DNA from: Candidatus Izimoplasma sp. ZiA1
GTDB taxonomy: Bacteria; Bacillota_I; Bacilli_A; Izemoplasmatales; Izemoplasmataceae
Assembly (NCBI GenBank): GCA_002285055.1
Contig: NQYJ01000003.1
Span: 124,001 to 188,000, forward strand
Direction: 5' to 3'
Length of the DNA: 64,000 nucleotides
Numbering within the stretch: the first letter of the stretch is position 1; each line of letters starts with the position of its first letter. Made by a program: the position numbers and the translations under genes. The notes beneath the pieces are model-generated. The model was not told where the DNA came from. It made no database searches and worked only from the letters and a program-made list of their open reading frames with translations. Below, piece after piece: positions 35,254 to 44,152 of this stretch.

Positions 35254-35901
35254 TTAATAATTAGCTTCGTGATACTTTAATAATTCTTTCATAACTCTGA
35301 TCATATTATTTGTTGAAACACTTGTTCCAGTGAAAGCATCAATTAAATCAGTTTCTTCAATGTTTGTAGTGTTTTTAATACCACTACTTAAGTAATCACT
35401 GTTAGTAAATACACTAATTCCTTCTAAATCTTCATAAGTTTTTCCAACTAGCCAAGGAATAAAATCACTTTCAAAATCTTCTCTAGTAACTCCATTTTGC
35501 TCAGGTGCACCACTACTATCTCCCCAAGAACCAGGATTGTAATGACCATCTGAATCAGGCCCGAAAGATAATAATTGAATTTCATTAGTTCCTTTTGTAA
35601 TTTCAACAAAAGCTACGTTCCAATAGTTAACTGTTGCACTTCTACAAGTACAAGCTAAATATGCTACTTGATACTTAACAAAATCTCTTAGTTTCCCGTA
35701 TTCAAATAAAATATATGCATTTTTGTCAGTTTCATGAGCTTCACCATTTATATGAACAAAAGGTAGAACAAAATCTAATTCACTTGCATCAGGTTCACTT
35801 CCTGAACCAGCTGTACAAGTTGGACCTACACATGCATCAGAACAAGCTGATAATAATAAGACCATTGTAAAAGTAATCATAAGTAATGTTAATTTTTTCA
35901 T
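35254..35901 (-). CDS. Putative flavinylated FMN-binding lipoprotein
   Basis: 215 residues. Lipobox LLSAC (Cys20). The C-terminus reads DAFTGTSVS (188-196) followed by an amphipathic helix ending LLKYH, closely like the FMN-binding repeats of RnfG in this window (DGVTGAST...LKYH). The motif fits the ApbE target D-x-x-[ST]-G-x-[TS]-x-[ST], except Thr replaces Ala. A CTC pair near residue 85 is unusual. Start ATG 35901 follows AGGAGG; the frame extends further but without a ribosome site. Likely an extracytoplasmic one-flavin electron carrier; this is inference. Confidence 0.72.
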   Translation of the reverse strand: MKKLTLLMITFTMVLLLSACSDACVGPTCTAGSGSEPDASELDFVLPFVHINGEAHETDKNAYILFEYGKLRDFVKYQVAYLACTCRSATVNYWNVAFVEITKGTNEIQLLSFGPDSDGHYNPGSWGDSSGAPEQNGVTREDFESDFIPWLVGKTYEDLEGISVFTNSDYLSSGIKNTTNIEETDLIDAFTGTSVSTNNMIRVMKELLKYHEANY

Positions 35902-35936
35902 AAGAATCCTCCTGAGTACATTTTTTCTCATTAATT

Positions 35937-35965
35937 ATTATATTAGAAAAAATAGATATATTCAA
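35937..35965 (-). promoter_or_regulatory. Promoter of the FMN lipoprotein gene
   Basis: Minus strand TTGAAT (35960-35965), 17-base spacer, TATAAT (35937-35942). Confidence 0.65.
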
Positions 35966-35980
35966 CCTAATTTTATAGTA

Positions 35981-36811
35981 TTAGTTCGTATAGGTAACAA
36001 CATCTTCGATTAATGATAAAATATTATCTATAACTTTAACATTTATATTGAGATCATTTGATACCTCTTTATTAGTTATATCTAGTAAATATAACTTTAA
36101 TTGATAAAGCGTCATCATTTCATTTATAGATAAGTTCTCAATAATTGTAAATGTTTCTAAATAGTCAACGTCATTTTGTGTCATAGATCTAAGTGAATTC
36201 TTTTGCTCATCTTGAATATCAAATCTAACATCAATCATTTTTCTCCCCATATCAAGTGTCGCGCTTAAAGTATATAAAAGATTTGAATCATCATCTAGAT
36301 ATGTGCCATATACTTTGTCTCCGAGTTTATATTTTCCATCACCTTCAACAACATTATTTCCTGAATATTCGAAAAAGCCACCTAAAACGTATACTTTTTC
36401 ATAACCTAAGTAGCTCAACAAAGACCTTATATACTCACTTCTTATACAACCATCAGAATATAGGAAAATAGCTTTATCTTCTTTAAAAAAACTTCTAATA
36501 AGTTTTTCATCAATTAGCTGGTCTTTATTAAATTCGTAAGTGTCGTTGCGGTAAAATCCATTATTATCCAGATAATCAAAGAAAGGTATCGGCTCAAAAC
36601 CATCAATGTATCCAGCCTCAAATCTCGCCTCTAAGTTTCTTAAATCGACATACTGAACATCATCTCTAAACATATAAGAATCGAGGTTATTCATTCTGAT
36701 ATTTTCCTCACCATCTAAGGGGTCAAAATCAGTTGCTTTTATAGTTTGTGTGCAACCTTTTAAAACTATCGTAAAACATAGTAAAATAAGCAAAAAAATC
36801 ATTTTTTTCAT
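35981..36811 (-). CDS. Rhodanese-like lipoprotein with altered active loop
   Basis: 276 residues, lipobox VLKGC (Cys20). It is a full-length paralog of the lipoprotein at 49076: VQYVDLRN, IPFFDYLDN, LGGFFEYSGNNVVEGDGKY align block by block. The rhodanese loop reads YSDGCIRSEY: the cysteine is shifted three places from the usual position (MCAAGGRAGY in the paralog). The C-terminal part keeps the length of the FMN-binding domain but lacks the D-x-x-T-G-x-T motif. It is probably not a normal sulfurtransferase or flavoprotein. ATG 36811 follows GGAGG. Confidence 0.72.
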   Translation of the reverse strand: MKKMIFLLILLCFTIVLKGCTQTIKATDFDPLDGEENIRMNNLDSYMFRDDVQYVDLRNLEARFEAGYIDGFEPIPFFDYLDNNGFYRNDTYEFNKDQLIDEKLIRSFFKEDKAIFLYSDGCIRSEYIRSLLSYLGYEKVYVLGGFFEYSGNNVVEGDGKYKLGDKVYGTYLDDDSNLLYTLSATLDMGRKMIDVRFDIQDEQKNSLRSMTQNDVDYLETFTIIENLSINEMMTLYQLKLYLLDITNKEVSNDLNINVKVIDNILSLIEDVVTYTN

Positions 36812-36902
36812 TGTCAATCCTCCAAGAAAAGTGTATTATAAATATAGTGTTAATTATCTTTATTATAATGCATAATATTGAGTTGTAAACATAATTGTTA
36901 AT

Positions 36903-36931
36903 TTGCGAATTATTATGTCAAAAATTATAGT
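36903..36931 (+). promoter_or_regulatory. Putative promoter of the hydrogenase-like/rnf operon
   Basis: TTGCGA (36903-36908), 17-base spacer, TATAGT (36926-36931), about 45 bases before the first start codon. Confidence 0.45.
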
Positions 36932-36981
36932 TAGTTTTTTAAAAAAAGAAGAGATTTTATACAATTTGGAGGTGTATAGGA

Positions 36982-37335
36982 ATGGAATTGAAAAATTTCC
37001 CAGTTAATGAATTATTTCAAAAGTGGATACTAGATGGGGAAACAAAACTTGGTGAACCTGAATTGGTTAAAGATGTTCTTAACTATTTAGACGGACAAAA
37101 AGGGGAAATCTGTGGAAAGTGTGCCCCGTGTAGAGATGGTGTAGTTAGAATTGAGCAATTATTGCAATTGTTCGAGAATAATAAAGCCAATCTTAATACT
37201 TTAAAAGAACTAGAAAAACTTACTTACAATTTAAGAGCTTCAAGATGTAGCGTTGGATTAGACATAGGAAAGAACCTTGAAGTAGTTTTAGAAAACAACT
37301 ATAACGTACTTTATAAACCTGTTAGAAAATATTAA
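36982..37335 (+). CDS. Stand-alone NuoF-type [4Fe-4S] module
   Basis: 117 residues. It matches only the C-terminal N3-cluster domain of NuoF/HydB: CGKCAPCRDGV with a fourth cysteine in SRCSVGLDIG. The FMN- and NADH-binding domains of NuoF are absent. It lies 11 bases before a [FeFe]-hydrogenase-like gene whose N-terminus is NuoG-like, so it may act as an extra electron relay of that protein. GGAGGTG lies before the ATG. It starts an operon running into rnfCDGEAB. Confidence 0.8.
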   Translation: MELKNFPVNELFQKWILDGETKLGEPELVKDVLNYLDGQKGEICGKCAPCRDGVVRIEQLLQLFENNKANLNTLKELEKLTYNLRASRCSVGLDIGKNLEVVLENNYNVLYKPVRKY

Positions 37336-37346
37336 GGAGGAAAATT

Positions 37347-39095
37347 ATGGCAACAGTATCGATTAATGGAGTAAATGTCAAAGTGAAAAATGGCACAAAC
37401 ATCCTTAAGGCGGCTGAAAGTATTGGTTTGAAAATACCTACTTTATGTTTTCTTGAGGAAGTTAATGAAATTGGATTTTGTCGACTTTGTGTTGTTGAAG
37501 TAGAAGGTGTACAAGATTTAGTTTCAGCATGTAATACTCCAGTAAAAAACAAAATGAAGATTTTTACTGATTCGAAAAAAGTAATTGATTCAAGAATTTC
37601 GACTTTACAATTACTAGCATCAAGACATCGTTTTGATTGTTGGGTTTGCCCAAAAGAAGGAGCTTGCGAATTTTATGACATGTTAAAAACATATCATGTT
37701 GAATTTGAAGAGTTTGGACCAAGCAAAGGTAGAAATAGTGCGAAAATTAAAGGGCTTGGTGTTAACCAAGACCAATCAAAATGTATTCTATGTAAACGTT
37801 GTGTGAGTGTTTGTGCAGAACATACATCAACTAGAGTTTTAAAATTTAGAGATGAAGATGGATTAAATCCAGTAGTATCTCCAACAATTGGACTTAGTTT
37901 TGATGAGTCAGGATGTATAGCATGTGGACAATGTATTAGTGTTTGTCCTACAGGAACTCTTTTTGAGGCTGATCACTTAGCACAAGTTGAGGAATTACTA
38001 TATGAGAGAGAAAACTTTAATGTTGCTCAAGTTACTGATGAAGTAAAAACAGCATTAATTGAAGAGTTTGATCTTGATAAAAACTTAAACTTAGAAAAAC
38101 TTGAGGAAATGTTAAACGAAGCATTAACTATGTCTGGTTTTGATATGGTAACTAATGTTAATTTTGCAAACGACTTAACAGTTTTAGAACTTGCTAGCGA
38201 ACTCCATACTAGATTTAATACAGGTGCTCCATTACCTTTAATTTCTAGTGTTTGCCCAGGAGCAGTTAACTATGTTGAGATGTACCAAAAGAACTATGTT
38301 GATTACTTATCTAAAGTAAAAGGACCACACACATTACTTGGTACTTTAACTAAAGAATTCCTTTCTGAAAAACTAGAACAGGAAAAAGCAAATGTCAAAA
38401 TAACTAGTATAGTTAGTTGTCCTGCTCGTAAGACAGAAATCTCAAGAGAAGATATTAACGATGTAGATGCTGTTTTAACTATTAGAGAGCTAGTTAGATT
38501 ATTCAGAAAAAAAGAAATTAATTTTAAAGAACTTAGCGGTGTAAAACAAGATTCATTATTTAGTAAAGCAAGTGGTGCAGGAAGTTTATTTGCTGTTAGT
38601 GGTGGATTAACAACTGCATTAATTAGAACATTATATAATGTAATTGAGAAAAAAGAATTAGACGAACTTGAGTTTGATAAATTAGTCTTTACTGAACATA
38701 ACCATGCTGGAAACTTTAAAGAGCTTAAAATGAAAATTGGAGGAACTGATTTCAGATTTGCTGTTGTTGATGGTGGAGCCAATATGAAAGAATTCTTCAA
38801 GCTTATGGACAAGAAAAAGAAAAAGTACAATTTTATCGAACTAAATGCTTGTTCAAGCGGATGTATTAATGGTGGATTAATGCCTTATAATTTTGAAGAA
38901 ACAGTTCAAGAGAATATGATGTTAAGAGCTAACCTAATTTATAACGATGATAGAGAAACAAAAGAAGTAAGAAAAGCGCATTTAAATCTAAGTCTTGAAT
39001 CTCTTTATGAGGAATTATTAGTTGAACCTAATAGTGCAAAAGCTCATGAGCTTTTATACAGAAATTTCTCACAAAAAGATATCGACAATAATTAA
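37347..39095 (+). CDS. [FeFe]-hydrogenase-like protein with altered H-cluster surroundings
   Basis: 582 residues. [2Fe-2S] cysteines C34, C45, C48, C62; His-Cys3 cluster H94, C98, C101, C107; two [4Fe-4S] motifs (C146-C156, C190-C200). H-cluster ligands C303, C358, C502 and C506 keep the spacing of clostridial CpI (300, 355, 499, 503). Around them, CpI Cys299, Met353, Lys358 and Met497 correspond here to Val302, Val356, Arg361 and Asn500. Loss of the proton-transfer cysteine suggests it is not a standard H2 catalyst; it may be sensory or an electron-transfer subunit. Operon position ties it to Rnf. Confidence 0.85.
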   Translation: MATVSINGVNVKVKNGTNILKAAESIGLKIPTLCFLEEVNEIGFCRLCVVEVEGVQDLVSACNTPVKNKMKIFTDSKKVIDSRISTLQLLASRHRFDCWVCPKEGACEFYDMLKTYHVEFEEFGPSKGRNSAKIKGLGVNQDQSKCILCKRCVSVCAEHTSTRVLKFRDEDGLNPVVSPTIGLSFDESGCIACGQCISVCPTGTLFEADHLAQVEELLYERENFNVAQVTDEVKTALIEEFDLDKNLNLEKLEEMLNEALTMSGFDMVTNVNFANDLTVLELASELHTRFNTGAPLPLISSVCPGAVNYVEMYQKNYVDYLSKVKGPHTLLGTLTKEFLSEKLEQEKANVKITSIVSCPARKTEISREDINDVDAVLTIRELVRLFRKKEINFKELSGVKQDSLFSKASGAGSLFAVSGGLTTALIRTLYNVIEKKELDELEFDKLVFTEHNHAGNFKELKMKIGGTDFRFAVVDGGANMKEFFKLMDKKKKKYNFIELNACSSGCINGGLMPYNFEETVQENMMLRANLIYNDDRETKEVRKAHLNLSLESLYEELLVEPNSAKAHELLYRNFSQKDIDNN

Positions 39096-39107
39096 AGGAG
39101 TGAAACG

Positions 39108-40322
39108 ATGTTAACTGAGTATAAGAAATTATTATCACCAAATAAAGTTCATTTACCTTTAACTGATTCTTTTTACAAGATTGCTACTGCAGTTGTTAAA
39201 GCTGGAGAAAAAGTCTTAAGAGGACAAATTATTGCATACAAGGAAAATGACTTAGTTAAAACTCCAATATTTAGTACAGTTAGTGGTACAGTTGTTGAGT
39301 TTAAACAAATGCGTGATAGATATAATAAAATAGTAGATCATATTATTATAGAAAATGATAAGCAAAATGAAGACGTTGAGTATAAAACATTTGATGGTGA
39401 AGTACCTACTTCTGTTGTTATATCACAACTGACAAAACATGGGGTTAATATTTTAGATGTTGATGGTATTTACACAAGTTTAAAACTGGATTCGTCTATT
39501 AATAAAGTATTTGTTAATATAATTAATGTAAATGAACCATTTATAAGTACTGATTATTCATACTTACTTGAGTATGCAAAAGAAGTTGCTGATGGTATTA
39601 AATTACTTGGGCAAGGAAAAAAAGAGGTTCATGTAATTTTGGATAAATATATGCCTGCAGAACCAAAAGAAGCATTAATCGAAAATCTTGGAGACTTTGA
39701 TTATAAGTTAATCCTAGTTAATTCTAGTAAAGTTTCTGGATATGATTATTCAGAGATTAAAAAAATAGTTAAGGAAAAAATCACAAATGATTTACATGAT
39801 AATGGTGTAATTTATATTACTGCAGAAACTTGTAAAGTAGTAAGTGATGTACTTAGAAAGGGACATGCTCCTTTTGAAAGACATATACTAGTTACTGGAG
39901 ACGGTGTTAAAGATAACGCTGAATTTGAAGTTACTGTTGGGACTCCTCTTTACTATGTAGTTGAGGATTTAGGTGGTTACCAAGACATCGAAAACATGAA
40001 TGTTCATGTTGGAGATTATTTAACAGGTGTTCAATTATCAGATGATACTTTTAGTATTACTGAGACTGTTGATGCTGTTGATTTAAGTGAGTTTCACGAA
40101 GAACCTGAAGAAATTTGTATAAAATGTGGAGAATGTAATGATGTATGTCCTGCTGGGATATTACCTCAAAATATAATGGATGCTGAATTAAGAGAATTAA
40201 ACTTAAGAATTGTTGATTTACATACTGATGAATGTATAGAATGTGGATTATGTAGTTATGTATGTCCATCAAAAATTAATGTTTTAGAATGGGTAAGACG
40301 TGCTAAACGTCGTACTAATTAA
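39108..40322 (+). CDS. rnfC: RnfC-like subunit lacking the FMN/NADH-binding loop
   Basis: 404 residues. The N-terminal barrel-sandwich part and the C-terminal two [4Fe-4S] motifs (C337-C347, C376-C386) are as in RnfC. The glycine-rich FMN loop of RnfC (GLGGAGFPT) is replaced by ILDVDGIYT (115-123), the following INGAECEP by INVNEP (139-144), and the YPQGAEK segment is not found. I infer it cannot bind FMN or NADH normally. Upstream genes may supply the electron entry site instead. AAAGGAGTG precedes the ATG. Confidence 0.83.
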   Translation: MLTEYKKLLSPNKVHLPLTDSFYKIATAVVKAGEKVLRGQIIAYKENDLVKTPIFSTVSGTVVEFKQMRDRYNKIVDHIIIENDKQNEDVEYKTFDGEVPTSVVISQLTKHGVNILDVDGIYTSLKLDSSINKVFVNIINVNEPFISTDYSYLLEYAKEVADGIKLLGQGKKEVHVILDKYMPAEPKEALIENLGDFDYKLILVNSSKVSGYDYSEIKKIVKEKITNDLHDNGVIYITAETCKVVSDVLRKGHAPFERHILVTGDGVKDNAEFEVTVGTPLYYVVEDLGGYQDIENMNVHVGDYLTGVQLSDDTFSITETVDAVDLSEFHEEPEEICIKCGECNDVCPAGILPQNIMDAELRELNLRIVDLHTDECIECGLCSYVCPSKINVLEWVRRAKRRTN

Positions 40323-40333
40323 GGAGTGATATT

Positions 40334-41410
40334 ATGGAATTTACAACTAAAAAAGCTCCAATCGTAAACAATAGTTCTCGTTCTTATAAAAGAAGTCTCT
40401 TATTACATTTCACACTGATATTTGTTACATTAGTTAGTTTAGGTTTGCAATTTTATGTAAATAGTTTAGAAAATGCATTTAATGCGTTAGTAATGGTTGT
40501 AGTGAGTGTTATTGTGGCTATGACTTTAGAATTGTTTTACGCACTTGGTGAAAAAAACGTTAGGAAATTTGAACAGTATAAAGGTTTTGTAGAACCGATT
40601 AATATTGCTTTAATAATAGCTTTATTATTACCTGCTGCAACACCAATATTTGTTTTAATTCTAGCAACAGTTATCGCGATATACCCAGCAAAACTTGTTT
40701 ATGGTGGAAGTGGATATTATATCTTTAATCCAGCACTTGTTGGTGTATTATTTGCACAAATTAGTTTTAAAGAAGCTTTAACAACTGCAGTTGGAGATAA
40801 TTTAACTCCACTAATGATGTTAAAAGAAACTATGTACGGTACTACTCATAATTTTGATTTACTTCAATTATTAACTGGTAACTACATTGGTTTGGCAATT
40901 GGTACAACTTGTGCATTATTGTTAATTGTTTCACTAGTATATTTATGTATAAGTAAAGTGGTTGATCTTAAAATTGTCTTTACATTCCTATTATCAATGG
41001 CTTTAATGAGTTTAATTATCGGTTGGTTTAATGGATATTGGATCAATTTTATGATTGTTAATTTATTAACAGGATTCACATTGTTTGCAGCAACATTCTT
41101 GATTAGTGATTCAGTTACTAGTCCAACTTCAAGAGAAACGAAAATACTTTATGCAGTTATCATTGCCTTAATGACTATGGCTGTTAGAGTACTAGGTAAT
41201 CAAGTTGAAGGAATTGTATTTGCAATATTACTTGGAAACATGTTAACTCCTTGGATGAATAGAACTGTTAAAAGAAGCAGTAAGAAGTCATTCTTAACAA
41301 CAATAGCGGTTGCTTTAGTAATTGTTATTCTTGCAGGTGTTGGACTTGGGTTATTAAGTCAAAATATGATTTACCCAGAACTTACTAATATTATGGAGGT
41401 GTTAAGCTAA
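40334..41410 (+). CDS. rnfD: RnfD-like membrane subunit without the SGAT flavin motif
   Basis: 358 residues, about nine membrane helices. FNPALVG and LISDSVTSPTS are typical RnfD/NqrB blocks. The usual flavinylation site SGATPL reads DNLTPL here (155-160); the threonine is kept but the ApbE recognition residues are lost. Covalent FMN attachment is therefore doubtful. It forms the ion-translocating core with RnfE, A and G. Its stop overlaps the rnfG start (TAATG). Confidence 0.88.
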   Translation: MEFTTKKAPIVNNSSRSYKRSLLLHFTLIFVTLVSLGLQFYVNSLENAFNALVMVVVSVIVAMTLELFYALGEKNVRKFEQYKGFVEPINIALIIALLLPAATPIFVLILATVIAIYPAKLVYGGSGYYIFNPALVGVLFAQISFKEALTTAVGDNLTPLMMLKETMYGTTHNFDLLQLLTGNYIGLAIGTTCALLLIVSLVYLCISKVVDLKIVFTFLLSMALMSLIIGWFNGYWINFMIVNLLTGFTLFAATFLISDSVTSPTSRETKILYAVIIALMTMAVRVLGNQVEGIVFAILLGNMLTPWMNRTVKRSSKKSFLTTIAVALVIVILAGVGLGLLSQNMIYPELTNIMEVLS

Positions 41411-42900
41411 TGAAACACGTTAGAATTATCTTTACACTTACATTTACTGTGTTACTTACAATGGTTGCTGTTTTTCAAATTAATGAAATGACAGCTGGAA
41501 CTATTTATGGTAATCAACTTAAAAAATTGCAGGAAGGTTTATTAAAAGTTGCACCTACTAGTTATGATGGTGTTCTTGAGGAACTGACTGGTGATTATGA
41601 TTTAAGCGAAATTGATTTAGAAAGAGTATACGCTGATCAGGATAAAGACAAGGTTGTTGTTTATCAAGCTTATGCTTATGGTTTTAATAGTGCTCAACCA
41701 ATTAGTTATTTAATCGGTATTGATTTAGAAACAAACACAGTTTCTGGTTTCTTAATTCTTGAAAATTATGATTCAGATGGATATGGACAAAATGCAAGCA
41801 ATCCATTATTTATGAATCAGTTCACAGGAATGGAACTTGGGCCTGTACTAAATGGTGAAATAGATGGTGTGGCTGGAGCTACTGCAACAACTGGTGGAAT
41901 TAAAGCTTCACTTAATGAAGTTATAGCATTCCACAATACAAACTTTGGTGGCGGACCAGTTGGACCAACTGATCAAGAGATTAGAGAAGCAATGATGGAA
42001 GATATCTTCCCTAATGCAACTGCTTTTGATAAAGTAACAACAAACCCTGCTAATGATGCAATAATAAATATGTACAATGTAATGAATGGAACTACTCAAA
42101 TCGGTTACTTATATGAAGCGACTGGATCTGGAGCTAGTGTAGCTGGTGGATTAGATATGATTTATTATGTTGGAATTAATATGGATAAAGAGTATACAGG
42201 ATTTAGAATGTACGATTCTCAAGACACTCCAGGTTATAAAGATTTCTATCTAGCTGATAGTTATGGTGATTCTTACAATGGTGTAGCTTTAGGTGAAGAA
42301 GATACAATCGCTGGAGCAACTGCAGGAAGTGCAACAGGTGCAGCAATTTTAGCTAGTGTTAATGAAGTAATGGCATATCATGTTGTGGATATTCTTGGAG
42401 AAATGTTAGATCGTCCTGATCCGGTTGAAAATTTAAATGTTGTTAATGCGTTTGATCAAGTAGCAGCTAGTTATGTATCAATTTACGCAGATCAAGCATA
42501 TGATGCTTCAATCTTAAATGTATATGAATTAAAAGACGCAACTGATACTGTAATTGGATACATATATTATGGTAAGAGTGCTGGTTATGGTGGAGCAATT
42601 GAATTTGCAATTGGTATTGATACTACAAACAACACTCATAGTTTAATTATATTAAAAGAAAACGAATCATGGGAAGATGCAAAAGAGTATGCAAGTTACA
42701 CTGGAGATGAATTATTCCCTGATACAACATGGTTATTAAATTGGCAAAACGATACTGTTCAAAACATTTTAGATGCTGAGATTGATGGTGTTACTGGAGC
42801 TTCAACAACTACTGGTAACAGAGAAAGAAATGATGGATTAATTTTTGCAATTGAATCAGTATTAAAATATCATCAAACTAACACAGGAGGTGGGGAATAA
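41410..42900 (+). CDS. rnfG: RnfG-like subunit with three FMN-binding repeats
   Basis: 496 residues, more than twice the usual RnfG. One N-terminal membrane helix (about 4-23), then three FMN-binding units. Each ends in an ApbE-type site followed by a helix ending in YH or FH: DGVAGATAT (from 152), DTIAGATAGS (from 298) and DGVTGASTT (from 459). Up to three covalent FMN groups could be carried outside the membrane. ApbE is encoded 6 kb away. A second row of flavins suits electron export to external acceptors; that is inference. Confidence 0.87.
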   Translation: MKHVRIIFTLTFTVLLTMVAVFQINEMTAGTIYGNQLKKLQEGLLKVAPTSYDGVLEELTGDYDLSEIDLERVYADQDKDKVVVYQAYAYGFNSAQPISYLIGIDLETNTVSGFLILENYDSDGYGQNASNPLFMNQFTGMELGPVLNGEIDGVAGATATTGGIKASLNEVIAFHNTNFGGGPVGPTDQEIREAMMEDIFPNATAFDKVTTNPANDAIINMYNVMNGTTQIGYLYEATGSGASVAGGLDMIYYVGINMDKEYTGFRMYDSQDTPGYKDFYLADSYGDSYNGVALGEEDTIAGATAGSATGAAILASVNEVMAYHVVDILGEMLDRPDPVENLNVVNAFDQVAASYVSIYADQAYDASILNVYELKDATDTVIGYIYYGKSAGYGGAIEFAIGIDTTNNTHSLIILKENESWEDAKEYASYTGDELFPDTTWLLNWQNDTVQNILDAEIDGVTGASTTTGNRERNDGLIFAIESVLKYHQTNTGGGE

Positions 42901-43523
42901 TGGCTCGTAGACAAAAATCAATTAAAGAAGTATTTAGCGCTGGATTATTTAAGCAAAACCCAACCTTTGTTCAGTTCCTTGGAATGTGTCCAACACTTGC
43001 AGTAACAAAAAGTGTTGAAAGCGCATTAGGAATGGGTGCTGGTGTTATATTTGTTTTAGTAATGTCTAACCTAATTATTTCACTTATTAGAAACTTCGTA
43101 CCAAAAGAAGTTAGAATTCCAATTTATATTGTAATCATCGCTTCATTAGTTACAATATTAGAAATGTTTATGAAAGCTTATACTCCTGAGTTAGCATCAT
43201 CACTTGGAACATTCTTAAGCTTAATTGTAGTTAACTGTTTAATCTTAGGTAGAGCTGAAGCATTTGCTTCTAAAAACAACCCTATAAGAAGTGTTGTTGA
43301 TGGATTTGGGATGGCATTAGGTTTTACTGGTGGGATTACAATAATTGCTATATTTAGAGAATTATTTGGTGCTGGATCATTACTAGGATATAGTATAATC
43401 CCTGAACAATACCAAGTGGGTATTTTAGTTCAAGCAGCAGGTGCGTTCTTAGTGTTTGGTATATTAGTTTCTCAAGTAAACCGCATTAGAATGAATAAAG
43501 AAGAAAGAAGCGAGGTGGCTTAA
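42900..43523 (+). CDS. rnfE: RnfE membrane subunit
   Basis: 207 residues, six membrane helices. The conserved cysteine motifs GMCPTLAV and VNCLILGRAEAFA, which with RnfA hold a [2Fe-2S] cluster inside the membrane, are intact, as is GFTGGITIIAIFRELFGAG. Its ATG overlaps the rnfG stop. Confidence 0.93.
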   Translation: MARRQKSIKEVFSAGLFKQNPTFVQFLGMCPTLAVTKSVESALGMGAGVIFVLVMSNLIISLIRNFVPKEVRIPIYIVIIASLVTILEMFMKAYTPELASSLGTFLSLIVVNCLILGRAEAFASKNNPIRSVVDGFGMALGFTGGITIIAIFRELFGAGSLLGYSIIPEQYQVGILVQAAGAFLVFGILVSQVNRIRMNKEERSEVA

Positions 43524-43524
43524 G

Positions 43525-44151
43525 ATGGAATATATTGCAATTGCGTTTGGAGCTATATTCGTAAATAACGTTGTTTTAAATCAGTTTTATGGTTTATGCC
43601 CATTCTTAGGAGTTTCTACTAAAAAAAGTAGTGCATTATCAATGGGAATGGCTGTTACTTTCGTAATAACTTTATCAACAATGATTTCTTACTTAATTTA
43701 TCATAATGTATTATTAAAATACACAATGACACTTAATACTGAGTTTGGTGAAATCACTTATAATTTATCATTCTTATCAACAATCGTGTTTATATTAGTA
43801 ATAGCTAGTTTTGTTCAACTTGTTGAGATGTTCATTAAAAAATTCAGTGCACCATTATACAGTGCTCTTGGAGTATACTTACCATTAATCACAACAAACT
43901 GTGCAGTACTTGGTGTTGCTATTGATACTACTGTAAACAGTGAAAGAATTGGTGTTGAAGGATTCTGGCAAGTAACAATTTATGCTCTAGGTATTTCCCT
44001 TGGATACGCTGTAGTAATCTTTATCTTCAGTGCAATTCGTGAGGAAATGATGGCATACCCAATTAAAAAGAACTGGCAAGGTATTCCTATTGCCTTAATC
44101 ACAGCTTTCATTATGGCTATGGTGTTCTACGGATTTGGAGGTATGGTGTAA
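43525..44151 (+). CDS. rnfA: RnfA membrane subunit
   Basis: 208 residues, six membrane helices. The paired cysteine motifs GLCPFLGVS and TTNCAVLGVA are intact, so the RnfA-RnfE intramembrane [2Fe-2S] site seems functional. GCGAGGTGG precedes the ATG. Only one base separates it from rnfE. Confidence 0.93.
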   Translation: MEYIAIAFGAIFVNNVVLNQFYGLCPFLGVSTKKSSALSMGMAVTFVITLSTMISYLIYHNVLLKYTMTLNTEFGEITYNLSFLSTIVFILVIASFVQLVEMFIKKFSAPLYSALGVYLPLITTNCAVLGVAIDTTVNSERIGVEGFWQVTIYALGISLGYAVVIFIFSAIREEMMAYPIKKNWQGIPIALITAFIMAMVFYGFGGMV

Positions 44152-44152
44152 T

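Noticed and set aside
38303..38830. 175-codon open frame antisense to the hydrogenase-like gene
   Set aside because: Composition is the mirror of the coding strand, no ribosome site, and the plus-strand gene has complete family motifs.
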